A stretch of 64,000 bases of DNA from Paraniabella hibiscisoli (GTDB lineage: Bacteria > Bacteroidota > Bacteroidia > Chitinophagales > Chitinophagaceae): positions 3,286,001 through 3,350,000 of the forward strand of contig NZ_JAKWBK010000001.1 in assembly GCF_022512515.1 (NCBI RefSeq). Direction: 5' to 3'. The translations under genes were made by a program, and so were the position numbers. The notes beneath the pieces are model-generated. The model searched no databases and had not been told where the DNA came from. It saw only the letters and a program-made list of their open reading frames with translations. This document shows positions 51,366 to 60,768 of this stretch, in pieces. Positions within the stretch are counted from its first letter, which is position 1, and each line of letters opens with the position of its first letter.

Positions 51366-52060
51366 AACCTGGTGTATAGAGCCAGTTGCACTACATTGTT
51401 AACCGTATTGGTTACAGCGCCTTTTGCAAATACATTCATATATCCGGCTTCTGCATCAAATTTTTTAGAGAAGCGATACCCCGCTGCAATATAAGCCCGG
51501 TTTTGATCGAAGAAATGATTATTGGTATTCTTTTGATGATGAATATTGGCGAATACTTCGTTTTGCAAAGCGGCAAATGGTCCTTTAGTAAAACCACCTT
51601 CATTAGATTTCAGAGGTTGAACATGCCTGAAAAAATAGCGAAGCCGTTGTGCAAATACGGTTTGATCTCCTGCCTTTTCAATAAAGCGCTGCTCCAGCCT
51701 GAAGCGATGGCTAAGGCTGCCGGTAAAGGCCTTATGCGAAATAATATATTGTTCCCATATCCTGTGCTCCGTTAAAGTAGAGCCGTCCTGCGGAATGGTA
51801 GGTACATATAAGTATCCCAAAGTAGCGTTCTGGTTAGGTTTGATGTAATAGGTAAGTCCCGGGCGCACCAGAACATTTCTAACGCCATTCCATCCGTCAT
51901 GACTACGTACCTGTACATCCAGGTGAATTCCCCATTTGTCATTGAGCTTAGTCCCGTTCATAAAGAAAAACCAACCGGTTTGTTCATGTCTTGTTTGAGC
52001 GGACAGATGATTACATAAGAATAGGAAAGGAATTAAAATGGCGGCAAATCTTTTAGTCAT
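51362..52060 (-). CDS. DUF2490 outer-membrane beta-barrel-like protein
   Basis: 232 residues from ATG 52060 (MTKRFAAILIPFLFLCNHLS) with signal peptide to S-A-Q. Alternating strands with aromatic girdle residues (W-G-I-H-L-D-V-Q-V-R, H-R-F-R-L-E-Q-R-F, Y-R-F-S-K-K-F-D-A-E-A-G-Y) fit a small barrel; the protein ends in Y-T-R-F, a terminal phenylalanine as in outer-membrane proteins. Function unknown. Intact. Confidence 0.8.
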   Translation of the reverse strand: MTKRFAAILIPFLFLCNHLSAQTRHEQTGWFFFMNGTKLNDKWGIHLDVQVRSHDGWNGVRNVLVRPGLTYYIKPNQNATLGYLYVPTIPQDGSTLTEHRIWEQYIISHKAFTGSLSHRFRLEQRFIEKAGDQTVFAQRLRYFFRHVQPLKSNEGGFTKGPFAALQNEVFANIHHQKNTNNHFFDQNRAYIAAGYRFSKKFDAEAGYMNVFAKGAVTNTVNNVVQLALYTRF

Positions 52061-52216
52061 TCGTTTTAATCTTGTGGTTGTATACAAGGGATCGTGACAT
52101 TTTTTCTATTACTTCTCTATTCCAATATCTCCCCAAAAATGCGACACACCCAATTCGAACAAATATAACGAGGCTAACTAAAAAATGTTTAATTTTAGGA
52201 AGGAATTGTTAACTGT

Positions 52217-53155
52217 ATGAAGATCATCCTAATCTGGCTATTGGTCGGGATTGCTTTTCTAACCTGTAAAAGAGAAAGACCCGATGATAACGGAACATCC
52301 CCCACCGGTAGTGATGGCCCGTTTAAAGATTACAACAAAGACATAAGAATTGCTAACTGGAATATAGAATGGTTTGGCGATCCGTCCGGATTTCATGGAA
52401 ATTTGAATGACCAGGAATTGAATGCAGCAAAAGTGCTGAAGTACCTGGATGCAGATCTGTATGGTCTTTGCGAAATAGTGGACACCACGCGCTTTGGTCG
52501 TATGATCAGGAATAACCTGGGCGATGATTTCAGGTATACCGTTTCATTTTTTACAGGTGGCATGCAGAAAATGGCTTTTGTATATAACCGGCATATTTTC
52601 AGGAACGTATCGGTGCGGCCCTTTATGGCCATCAGTGCACCTGCCTATTATAATTTTGGAAACAGGTACCCTTACCTGCTTCAGGCCGAAGTATCTGTTA
52701 ACGGTGCAAAGAAAGAAATGAGCTTCCTGCTGATTCATGCTAAAGCTGATGATGATCTGTCTAGCTATAATCGCAGATTGAACGGTGCGTTGGAGCTGAA
52801 AGATAGCCTGGACACTTATTACAACGGGAAATACTTTATGATCCTGGGGGATTTTAATGACAATTTCGATAAAAGCATTATTCCCGGAAAAATATCTCCT
52901 TACCGGAATTTCCTGGATGACGCGGTAAGGTACAACGCTATAACCGCACCCTTAAATATTCCGGGCAACCAGTCTTCACTGGGATATGCCAACTCAGTAA
53001 TCGATCAGCAGGTGATCAGTAGTAATATGACAAACTGGTATCTACCCGCCTCTGCCCAGATAAGAACGGATGTGGTTAATGCTGTGCCGGGCTATTCATC
53101 AGGTAACACCTCCGATCATTATCCTGTAACATCAGTTTATCGGGTTCGTCCTTAG
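52217..53155 (+). CDS. Endonuclease/exonuclease/phosphatase fold protein, exported
   Basis: 312 residues. N-terminus MKIILIWLLVGIAFLTCKRE looks like a lipoprotein signal with cysteine 17. Catalytic motifs of the DNase I-like fold: N-W-N-I-E-W near residue 46, L-I-H-A-K near 171, G-D-F-N-D-N near 213 and S-D-H-Y-P-V near 302. Could be a surface DNase or a phosphodiesterase; substrate unknown. Intact. Confidence 0.82.
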   Translation: MKIILIWLLVGIAFLTCKRERPDDNGTSPTGSDGPFKDYNKDIRIANWNIEWFGDPSGFHGNLNDQELNAAKVLKYLDADLYGLCEIVDTTRFGRMIRNNLGDDFRYTVSFFTGGMQKMAFVYNRHIFRNVSVRPFMAISAPAYYNFGNRYPYLLQAEVSVNGAKKEMSFLLIHAKADDDLSSYNRRLNGALELKDSLDTYYNGKYFMILGDFNDNFDKSIIPGKISPYRNFLDDAVRYNAITAPLNIPGNQSSLGYANSVIDQQVISSNMTNWYLPASAQIRTDVVNAVPGYSSGNTSDHYPVTSVYRVRP

Positions 53156-53307
53156 TTTATAATAAGATTAATACATCAACTATATGGGTGGCATCTTATT
53201 TGTTTTTCCCGTTATAGCAGTATTGTGTCGTAAATCGCTTGTAGTTTGTCGCTTTCTTACAACAAACATGATGTAATAGCATTATAAGTTTGTCTTAAAA
53301 TAAGTAT

Positions 53308-53727
53308 ATGGAAAACCTTATAATTGAAAAAGACAAACGCGTGATTGTTTGTCAGGCAAGTTCCTTTCCTGACGGTATAATGGATGCTTTTCAGAAGTTA
53401 CATAGCAAAGTGCCGGATGCTTTCAACAGAACCACTTATGGCATTTCAAGACCTGAAGGTAGTATGGACCATATTGTTTATAAAGCGGCAGTCGATGAAT
53501 CCTACAAAGGAGAGGGTAAGGAGCTGGGATTTGCTACTGTTATTATACCGGCCGGCAGCTATAAAAGTATCACCATAAAAGATTTTATGAAGAACCCACA
53601 AGCTATCGGTTCAGCCTTTACTGAGCTGTTAAAAACGTCTGAATTAGACTCTGAAGGGTTTTGCCTGGAGATCTATAAAAATGATAACGAGGTTATCTGC
53701 GCCGTACCTCTAAAGCGAAAATTATGA
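53308..53727 (+). CDS. GyrI-like small-molecule-binding protein
   Basis: 139 residues, a single GyrI/AraC effector-binding domain without DNA-binding part. Typical G-x-x-R/S-x-P-E-G near residue 50, Y-K-A-A-V near 60, and I-P-A-G-S-Y-K near 93. Binds hydrophobic or cationic ligands in the family. Its TGA overlaps the ATG of the next gene. Preceded by TAAGTTTG at 53285-53292. Confidence 0.75.
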   Translation: MENLIIEKDKRVIVCQASSFPDGIMDAFQKLHSKVPDAFNRTTYGISRPEGSMDHIVYKAAVDESYKGEGKELGFATVIIPAGSYKSITIKDFMKNPQAIGSAFTELLKTSELDSEGFCLEIYKNDNEVICAVPLKRKL

Positions 53728-54278
53728 GCAGGATATTTGTCTCTAACTGGATTTCATTAGATGGTATTTTCTCTGGTCGTGGTGGTGATACAGGTTGGTT
53801 CACCAGCGATGAAGAATTGATGCATTTTAATCTGGAACAACTGAATCAGGCTGACACCATTCTTATGGGACGTACAACTTTTGATTTAATGGTAGGCTAC
53901 TGGCCCGGCATTGAGGCGAGTCGTGATTTTGCGGATGCGTATAAGTTGATGAATGAAAGCAGGAAACATATTTTTTCCAAAACAGTAAGGGATTCGGATT
54001 GGCAGAACTGCTTCTTTCATGACGATATTAACGAGGAAGTGATCAGTCATATAAAGGCGTCTACTCATAAAAATATTGTGATATTAGGCAGTGGAGTGGT
54101 TTCCACACAATTGCAAGCTATCGGGTTAATAGATGGGTACCATATTTTGTTAGATCCGCAAATAAAGGGCGAAGGAAGGAGATTTTTTGATGCGAAACAT
54201 TGTCCGAAATTAAAATTAGAAAACGCAAAGAAGTTTGATTGTGGCGTTGTTTATCTGCAGTATTCAGTTGTTAAATAA
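53724..54278 (+). CDS. Dihydrofolate reductase-like (RibD C-terminal) protein
   Basis: 184 residues. N-W-I-S-L-D-G near residue 7, M-G-R-T-T-F-D near 48 and V-L-G-S-G-V near 119 match the RibD_C/YyaP NAD(P)H-binding family. Translationally coupled (ATGA) to the GyrI-like gene. Probable reductase; substrate unknown. Intact. Confidence 0.85.
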   Translation: MSRIFVSNWISLDGIFSGRGGDTGWFTSDEELMHFNLEQLNQADTILMGRTTFDLMVGYWPGIEASRDFADAYKLMNESRKHIFSKTVRDSDWQNCFFHDDINEEVISHIKASTHKNIVILGSGVVSTQLQAIGLIDGYHILLDPQIKGEGRRFFDAKHCPKLKLENAKKFDCGVVYLQYSVVK

Positions 54279-54372
54279 TTGTAAGCATTTGTTTTCTTGT
54301 CAAATGACAAGCGATAGCAGGATCATTGCATACTAATTTTGAAAAACGATTATTTACTATAAAGCCAGTTGT

Positions 54373-55226
54373 ATGAATAATAAGATCTATCCCTGTGTAT
54401 GGCTCGATAAAAACGGCAAAGAAGTCGCGGCATATTATAAAAGTATTTTTCCTGATACACATCTTACGGAAGATAATGGTCTGGTTCAGATGCTCAGCAT
54501 CACTGGTCAAAATCTGATGTTATTAAGTGCTGGTCCGCATTTTAAACCTAATGCTTCTATTTCTTTTTTAATAGCCAATAAAGAAGAAGGCGAAACAGTG
54601 CGTCTTTTTAGCGAATTGTCGAAGGATGGAAGTGTTTTAATGCCATTAGATAGTTATCCTTTTAGCACCAAATACGGTTGGGTGCGCGATAAGTTTGGTG
54701 TTACCTGGCAATTGCTTACTGGGGATAAAGGCGACACCGATCAATACTTTGTTCCTACCTTGATGTATGTAAACCAGCAGAACGGTCGTGCTAGAGAAGC
54801 GATTGAATTGTATACCAGGATATTTCCGGGGTCTCAAACGGAAGGTATAATGGAGTATGACGGAACAGAAGATACAAAAGGTAATGTGCAGCATGCTCAA
54901 TTTCATATTGATCACTATACGATGGCCTGTATGGATAGCTCACTGCCACACCAGTTTAATTTTGATGAAGGTATTTCCCTGGTGGTGATTACGGCAGATC
55001 AGCAGGAAACGGATTACTATTGGAATAACTTGATAAAAGATGGGGGCAGGAAAGCATGTGCGGCTGGTTGAAAGATAAATTTGGGATGAGCTGGCAGATC
55101 GTACCTCAAAAGCTGATGATCCTGACGGGGCAGGAAGACAAGGAGAAAGCAAAGAAAGTTACCGATGCTTTAATGCAGATGCAAAAAATAGACATTGACA
55201 AGCTAAGTGCTATTTCTGCAGCCTGA
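54373..55226 (+). CDS. Two-domain VOC (PhnB-like) protein, one frameshift
   Basis: About 284 residues with two VOC modules (residues 1-125 and 135-265). K-I-Y-P-C-V-W-L-D near the start and Y-V-N-Q-Q-N-G-R-A near residue 137. The G run near 55045-55048 lacks one base; repair yields C-G-W-L-K-D-K-F-G-M-S-W-Q, repeating the end of the first module. Family members include 3-demethylubiquinone-like and glyoxalase-fold proteins. Confidence 0.8.
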
Positions 55227-55259
55227 AGTAACCATTTCGTAACCTTTAAACATATAAAT

Positions 55260-55732
55260 ATGAAAGATCTTAGTTTTTCAATTATCATAAGTGCACCGCT
55301 GGAAAAGGTATGGAAGACCCTTTGGGACGATGATACCTATCGCAAATGGACAGCTCCTTTTAATCCGGGCTCTTATATGGAGAGTGATTGGCAGGTGGGG
55401 GCAAAACCTTGTTTTTAGATGCGGAAAGAAATGGTATGTTGTCTACTATAAAAAGGCTGGAGCCACCATCACTTGTAGAATTCTCTCATTACGGAGAATT
55501 GAATAAAGGGGTGGAGGATACAACGAGCGACAGGGTAAAAGATTTTGCTGGCGCTGTTGAGCGGTACGAGCTGCTTCCCGATAGTGAAGGTACTTTATTG
55601 AAAGTACTGGTACAAACTACTGAGGAATATGAACAAATGATGAATGATGGCTTTACCAAAAGCCTGCAGGCATTAAAAGAACTGGCCGAGCAGACCGACA
55701 GTCCGGTTAACACAAAGCCTGATTATAATTAA
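55260..55732 (+). CDS. SRPBCC/AHSA1-type protein, one frameshift
   Basis: About 158 residues. I-S-A-P-L-E-K-V-W-K-T-L-W-D near residue 10 is the START/Bet v1-like signature; G run 55397-55401 lacks a base, repair giving W-Q-V-G-G-K-T-L-F-L. C-terminal helix Y-E-Q-M-M-N-D-G-F. Lipid- or small-molecule-binding fold. Flanked by VOC genes on both sides. Confidence 0.8.
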
Positions 55733-55761
55733 CGTTTTAAATATAAAAAAACTAATACTTT

Positions 55762-56193
55762 ATGGCATTCAAATTAAACCCTTACCTCAATTTTGATGGT
55801 AACGCTGAAGAAGCATTTAATTTCTATAAATCTGTTTTCGGTGGTGAGTTTGCCGGTGGTATCATGAAAATGAGCAGCGCGCCCGGCACGGAAAACCTGC
55901 CTGATGACGAAAAGGGGCGGGTGATGCATGTTTCTCTACCACTGGATAACAACCAGACATTGATGGCTTCGGATATTGTTCCTTCTATGGGGCATAAATT
56001 AACACAGGGTAATAATGTTTATTTATCTCTTCATCCGGATAATAAGGAAGAAGCTGATAAACTGTTCAACGCTCTGGCTGACGGTGGTAAGGTAGAAATG
56101 CCTATGGAAGATCAGTTCTGGGGCGATTATTTCGGATCATTGGTAGATAAATTCGGAATCGGCTGGATGGTGAATTATAATCCGGCTTTCTAA
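55762..56193 (+). CDS. VOC (PhnB-like) protein
   Basis: 143 residues, one VOC module: L-N-P-Y-L-N-F-D-G-N-A-E-E-A-F-N-F-Y at the start and W-G-D-Y-F-G-S-L-V-D-K-F-G near 120. Dimeric glyoxalase-fold protein, ligand unknown. Intact, followed by a terminator that closes this codirectional block. Confidence 0.88.
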   Translation: MAFKLNPYLNFDGNAEEAFNFYKSVFGGEFAGGIMKMSSAPGTENLPDDEKGRVMHVSLPLDNNQTLMASDIVPSMGHKLTQGNNVYLSLHPDNKEEADKLFNALADGGKVEMPMEDQFWGDYFGSLVDKFGIGWMVNYNPAF

Positions 56194-56231
56194 GCACCCT
56201 GTTATCAATTAACAGTAATTCTTTTCAACCA

Positions 56232-56264
56232 AAGCCTGCTGCGATATTAGTAGCAGGCTTTTTT
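56232..56264 (+). terminator. Terminator after VOC gene
   Basis: AAGCCTGCT/AGCAGGCTT 9-bp stem, 11-base loop, T run. Confidence 0.88.
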
Positions 56265-56325
56265 GCTGGCATGTTTTTAGTTGCTGATGACTATAAATAA
56301 TGTACTCACCTATAAAACCTTTGTT

Positions 56326-56871
56326 ATGTTTGATATTAAAGAAAAAGAGCAGGTACTGGAGGCGAAAACACTTCAACTGGTCATACCTCAATACCGCATG
56401 CATACCCAGCTCTTCGATAATGTAATAGACAATATTTCCGGCTTCGACGCCTTGAAAAGGGTGAATGATGTAACCAATCATTTTGTTTGGATGGCGGGCA
56501 ATATGGTCAATATCCGGTTTTGGCTGGCCAACATTCTGGGTGTTGAAGATAAAGACCCTTATGATGAATTGTTTAAAGATGCAAGGGCATTAGACCCGAA
56601 GGCTAACTATCCTGAGTTGAAGGATCTGAAAGACCAGTGGCATAAAATATCATCCCAATTGTATGATATGTTGTACCGGGTTACAGACGAAGAACTGGCG
56701 CAGCCTTACAACCTGGGAATGGGCGTTGATTTTTTTGAAGAAAATAAATTGAATATGATAGGCATGTGTCTTGACAGGGAGAGCTATCTTTTAGGACAAA
56801 TGGGTTTAATGCGTAGAGCGCTGGGCTATGAAGGGATGAAGTATGATATTAATAAAGAAATACATTATTAA
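56326..56871 (+). CDS. DinB-like four-helix protein
   Basis: 181 residues from ATG 56326 (MFDIKEKEQVLEAKTLQLVI). Four long amphipathic helices; the histidine in V-T-N-H-F-V-W-M-A-G is the conserved metal ligand of helix 2, while the usual H-x-x-x-H near the C-terminus is replaced by D-R-E-S-Y. Family includes thiol-dependent transferases. Intact. Follows the VOC block after its terminator. Confidence 0.75.
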   Translation: MFDIKEKEQVLEAKTLQLVIPQYRMHTQLFDNVIDNISGFDALKRVNDVTNHFVWMAGNMVNIRFWLANILGVEDKDPYDELFKDARALDPKANYPELKDLKDQWHKISSQLYDMLYRVTDEELAQPYNLGMGVDFFEENKLNMIGMCLDRESYLLGQMGLMRRALGYEGMKYDINKEIHY

Positions 56872-56903
56872 GGCGGATGGTGAAGAGGACTTTGTCTCGC
56901 CAC

Positions 56904-56950
56904 AAAAAGCAAAGAGGCATTTTGTAAATCGAAATGCCTCTTTGCTTTTA
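56904..56950. terminator. Bidirectional terminator
   Basis: 18-bp stem AAAAGCAAAGAGGCATTT/AAATGCCTCTTTGCTTTT between the convergent DinB-like and OsmC genes. Confidence 0.92.
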
Positions 56951-56960
56951 ATAGCATTGT

Positions 56961-57374
56961 TTAAGACCAGGCTCCCCAGTCAACATTTACTTCAATATCC
57001 GGGTGAAGGCTTTTGGCCACAGGGCAGGTATGGCCTGTATTTTTCAGTATAGCGATTGTCTTGTCGTCAATAGCAGCCAGGTTTTCGGGTATATGAAATT
57101 TTAGATCAATACCGCTTACACGTCTGGGTTCAGCCGCCATCTTTTTCAGTACTTCCACTTTTACATCGTTCAGGTCAAAGTTCATAGTGCGGGCTTTAAT
57201 GCCCATTACTGTAACCATGCAGGTGGCAAGACTGGTTGCCATTAGGTCGGTTGGAGAAAATCTTTCTCCTTTGCCGTTATTGTCAACGGGGGCATCTGTT
57301 TCAAAATTAGAACCACTCTTTAAGTGGGTACAGGTGGTACGCAGGTCACCATTATAAATTACTTCCGATGTCAT
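56961..57374 (-). CDS. OsmC family peroxiredoxin-like protein
   Basis: 137 residues, intact. Active cysteines in S-L-A-T-C-M-V-T near residue 52 and G-H-T-C-P-V-A near 113; arginine/glutamate in G-E-R-F-S-P-T-D. Reduces organic hydroperoxides in the cytosol. Single gene. Confidence 0.9.
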   Translation of the reverse strand: MTSEVIYNGDLRTTCTHLKSGSNFETDAPVDNNGKGERFSPTDLMATSLATCMVTVMGIKARTMNFDLNDVKVEVLKKMAAEPRRVSGIDLKFHIPENLAAIDDKTIAILKNTGHTCPVAKSLHPDIEVNVDWGAWS

Positions 57375-57462
57375 GTGTCAAATTTTGATAAAGATATGGT
57401 TTCCTGTTTTGAAAAGTTTAGCGATGCTGTTATGAATTTATGGCGGGTAGTTTTAATATGTC

Positions 57463-57966
57463 GCCGCAATGCGGCTCAATGGAGGTTTTGGGCGATTGTT
57501 ATAATATACCGCCGCTCTGCGGCTGTATTGGATTTAGGCGTTATATATTAGATTGACGCCGTGTCGGGTTTGCATTTACCTCAACACTGAATTTTTAAAA
57601 TGTGTTACAGTCATGGAGCACGACTAATGTGTAAACTGTTTTTAGTATATCATCCAATAATAAGCGATTTTGTGAGATCTAATGAGCCGTATAGCGCTAA
57701 TCCCCCGATGTTTCTTGTCAATACATTGTCACGATGGGGATACATTGGGGTTTGGGGCGGTTTTATATTAATAGGTCGATGATTCGCGTCCACATTCATT
57801 TTAAAGTGAATTCTCAAATTACTACAGCTGCGTAGCGTAACTGATGTATAAAATGTTTTTAGTAAATCGTTCAATAGTGAAAGCTTTTTGAAGATTTAAT
57901 TTGCCGCGTAGCGGTAACATATCGATAGAATTATCATTTTAAATGTAAATCCAGCCGCAGAGCGGC
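57463..57966. repeat. Cluster of REP-like hairpins and a diverged composite repeat
   Basis: Hairpins GCCGC-AAT-GCGGC (57463-57475), GCCGC-TCT-GCGGC (57511-57523), CCGC-GTA-GCGG (57904-57914) and GCCGC-AGA-GCGGC (57954-57966); the first two are inverted relative to the last two and all carry GACATAT or a close variant on one side. Two diverged copies of a 100-base unit (57604-57702 and 57821-57920) share ACAG, GTTTTTAGTAWATC and flanking hairpin remnants. The whole 57375-58146 gap has no gene I can support. Confidence 0.7.
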
Positions 57967-58146
57967 GACATATCATTCTGTCTATGATAGACTTTATGAA
58001 GCCACGAGCTGATATAGATGGATTTATCCAATCGTGTCCTTAAAGTTGATTTTTATTGAAAGCGTTATCAATACAGGTGTAAGCCTACACGAATAGTAGA
58101 AATATGATTAGCTAATAAATGACGTTGATGCGCCTTCAGTAGATGC

Positions 58147-58911
58147 CTACAAAGATTTAACCCAACTCAACACATAAGCCGCAACTTCTTCCCAACCTGT
58201 TTCACCGGCAATAAAATGGCTTTTGCCTTCAAAATGTTTATAATTAACACGGCTATTAGGGTCTTTATATTGACCGGCAATTTTTTTAGTAAAAGAAGAG
58301 GCGAAAATCGTGTCTTTACCACCTCCTATAAACAATAACGGTGCATGTGGTTTTGAAAAATCAACATTGGCAAAAAAACTTAATAAAGTATCTCTGGCTA
58401 TTTTCCGGCTCTCGGGAACTGCAATGGCTTCGTATAACCGATCACTTTCAGCTTTGCTGTAATTATTAAAAAATGACGATGGTACCATTCTTTACTACCC
58501 ATAAATGCACTATTTCCTTTAAACAGGTTTACAACAGGCCATACTGCTTTTACAGTAGCCCAGGGAGCTAAAACGTTTTTAGGAGGTGCACCGTCGATAC
58601 TGATGCCAGCTATCGCTTTGTTCATTTCCACCAGTTTTTGTACCACCAGGCCGGCTAATGAGTGACCAATAACAATGGGTTTTTCAGGTAAGCTATCTAT
58701 TAAGTTAACGATATTGTCAACCACATCTTTAAAGCCTGTTTGTACCAGTTGCGGATGAATCGTGTTTCTTAAACCGGCAGGTACCCTGGTGACCGGGATT
58801 GGCTGGTGTATGTACTGTATAGCCCTGTGCTTCAAAATAGGCTTTCCAATCATTCCATGTACTGTTGTTTACAAATAATCCGTGGATTAATACAATGTGC
58901 TTTGTGTTCAT
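58147..58911 (-). CDS. Alpha/beta hydrolase, two frameshifts
   Basis: About 254 residues. Oxyanion region I-V-L-I-H-G-L-F near residue 6; nucleophile elbow I-G-H-S-L-A-G-L near residue 92; aspartate in G-G-G-K-D-T and histidine in G-K-S-H-F near the end. A base is extra near 58788-58793 and missing in the A/T run near 58471-58476. Unknown ester or amide substrate. The Crp-type regulator lies upstream on the same strand. Confidence 0.8.
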
Positions 58912-58999
58912 AACTTTAATTTTTAGTTTTTTATTTGATTTGATAACACAAAGCTCGCCCGCCGGAATGCCAAAAACTTTAACCTGGGTTAAAATCGTA

Positions 59000-59587
59000 T
59001 TATTTACCTAAAATTCTTTTCCGGATGCGACTGAGCGAGGGACCCTGGATGCCGAGGTAGGAGGAGATATGGTATAATGGGATATTGTTGAAAATATCCG
59101 GGTGGTTTTTGATCAGGTCCAGGTATCGCTGTTCGGGCGACTTAAAGAGAAAGCTTTCTGTTCGTTCCATCGAAATATTAAAAGCTTCCTGGGCCAGTAC
59201 TCTGCCAAATCTTTCCCATGCATGTGATTGCTGATACAGCTTCTGTAAGTCTAAAAAATGAATGCACAAAACTTCTGCTTCCGTCATGGCTTGTGTATGA
59301 TAATCACAGGGTATTTGTTGAATAAAGCTTTTAAAAGAAACAACAAACTGGTTACCTGAATAGAGAAATACATTTTTATCCTCGCCGGTTTTTTCGTCAA
59401 TAACATAGGAGCGAAAGACACCCTGCTTTACAAAGCCCAGGTATTTACATACCGACCGGTGTTCATTATAAAAATCCCATTTCTTAAAAGTTTCATTTTT
59501 CCAGTAGGGGATTGATTTTTCAAATTCTTGTCCTGGTAAACCAGCAAATTGTTTAAAGGCAAATGCCAGTACTTCAAAATCTGTCAT
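59000..59587 (-). CDS. Crp/Fnr-family transcriptional regulator
   Basis: 195 residues. cNMP-binding-like N-terminal barrel (G-F-V-K-Q-G-V-F-R-S-Y near residue 52) and C-terminal helix-turn-helix (I-S-S-Y-L-G-I-Q-G-P-S-L-S-R-I-R-K). Bacteroidota members rarely bind cAMP. Probably controls the adjacent hydrolase gene 88 bases downstream. Intact. Confidence 0.87.
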   Translation of the reverse strand: MTDFEVLAFAFKQFAGLPGQEFEKSIPYWKNETFKKWDFYNEHRSVCKYLGFVKQGVFRSYVIDEKTGEDKNVFLYSGNQFVVSFKSFIQQIPCDYHTQAMTEAEVLCIHFLDLQKLYQQSHAWERFGRVLAQEAFNISMERTESFLFKSPEQRYLDLIKNHPDIFNNIPLYHISSYLGIQGPSLSRIRKRILGK

Positions 59588-59696
59588 AGCAAAAAGTTTG
59601 GATGAGGGCGTTTTCTTGTAAAACTAAGCTGCTTTTTGTTAGGATGCAAAAACCTGGAAAAATGATTAGTTTGTTATCCGTTTGCTGTAAAAGCAA

Positions 59697-59732
59697 AAAG
59701 AGGAAATCTCCTTGCCGGAATATTCCTCTTTT
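59697..59732. terminator. Hairpin AAAAGAGGAA/TTCCTCTTTT
   Basis: 10-bp stem with A and T runs at both ends, between the NmrA-type and Crp-type genes; the second of two consecutive hairpins after the NmrA stop. Confidence 0.6.
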
Positions 59733-59741
59733 CCTTTATCA

Positions 59742-59774
59742 GTTTTTGATGGGCCCGTTCTGCCCATCAAAAAC
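59742..59774 (-). terminator. Terminator of NmrA-type gene
   Basis: GTTTTTGATGGGC/GCCCATCAAAAAC stem of 13 bp, 18 bases past the stop at 59792. Confidence 0.75.
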
Positions 59775-59791
59775 AGGTTGATTATGATCTT

Positions 59792-60675
59792 TTAGTTGTT
59801 GAAAGCAATTGCAAACTCCTTAGCAAAATCTTCCAGCTTTGTTGCGCCATTTACCGGTGCGCCAGTCTTTATAAAATCCTGCTGAATTGCGCCGCTCTTC
59901 AGGCTGGCGCCCATTGCAACGTACAGGCCAGCTATCTCTGCTGGTACACCTGCCTGTGTCATACCTTGCAGCGCTTCTTCATCGGTAAATGCCACCCAAG
60001 GTAATGCTGGTTTACCTATGGCAGTACCAATGGCGATAGCTATATCCGAAGCCGGGCGATAGTCGCTCACGATATAGCGCACTTTATTGCCCGTTGCCGG
60101 TTGTTGCAGTTCCTCAGCAGCAGCTACGGCAATATCAACGGGGTGCACCAGTGGAATGGATGCTGTGGCGGGCAGGTTAGACCCTATAATTCCGGCATTT
60201 TTGATCAGGGGCACATCATTGTAGTAGTTGGTATAAAAGTAACCTGCTCGCAGGTTGGTGATAGAAATGCTTTCGAGTTGATTGTAGATCTGTTCTATAT
60301 TATATAAACCTTCAATAGGGCCGGTACCTGCTGGTACATCGGCACCAATGCTGCTTAACATCACTATTTTTTTACACCTGCATTTTTAAAAGCTGTTGCA
60401 AATGCTTTACCGGCGTTGGTAGTATTTTCAATAATATTGCTGCCGCCCAGGTTAGGTGGTGTCATCGCAAAAACGGCATCGGCATTTTTAAAAGCTTCGG
60501 TCAGAAACGCTGCATCCGTTACCGAACCGATAGCTGCTGTGGCGCCGAGCACTTCAATATCTGCTTTACGATCGGCCTGGCTGCTGATTGCCGTAACCTG
60601 GTGCCCTGCTTTTGTAAGAATGGGAATTAAGTTTTTTCCGATGTTGCCTAATGATCCTGTTACTGTAATTTTCAT
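59792..60675 (-). CDS. NmrA-like NAD(P)-binding protein, one frameshift
   Basis: About 295 residues from ATG 60675 (MKITVTGSLGNIGKNLIPIL). Rossmann motif T-G-S-L-G-N-I-G; T run 60367-60372 (coding A run) lacks a base, joining A-G-V-K-K to I-V-M-L-S-S-I-G-A. Similar to quinone oxidoreductase 2/QorB or azoreductase-type redox sensors. Divergent from an HxlR regulator, a classic pairing for thiol- or quinone-stress operons. Confidence 0.85.
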
Positions 60676-60720
60676 CTGTCTATTTTTTTTAATTAATTTT
60701 TTTGTTTGACAAGGCAAAGG

Positions 60721-60749
60721 TAACTTTGTACTTACTTTTATACAAGTAC
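60721..60749 (+). promoter_or_regulatory. HxlR promoter and candidate operator
   Basis: TAACTTTG (60721-60728) fits the -7 consensus of the HxlR gene. GTACTT-N10-AAGTAC (60728-60749) is a perfect inverted repeat starting at its last base, so bound regulator would cover the transcription start. It also lies 53 bases from the divergent NmrA start. Confidence 0.6.
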
Positions 60750-60768
60750 TTACCCTAAAGTATGTATT

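Noticed and set aside
57600..57782. 60-codon plus-strand and 74-codon minus-strand frames in the repeat cluster
   Set aside because: Both lie within the diverged repeat copies and show no protein-like composition or conservation signal.
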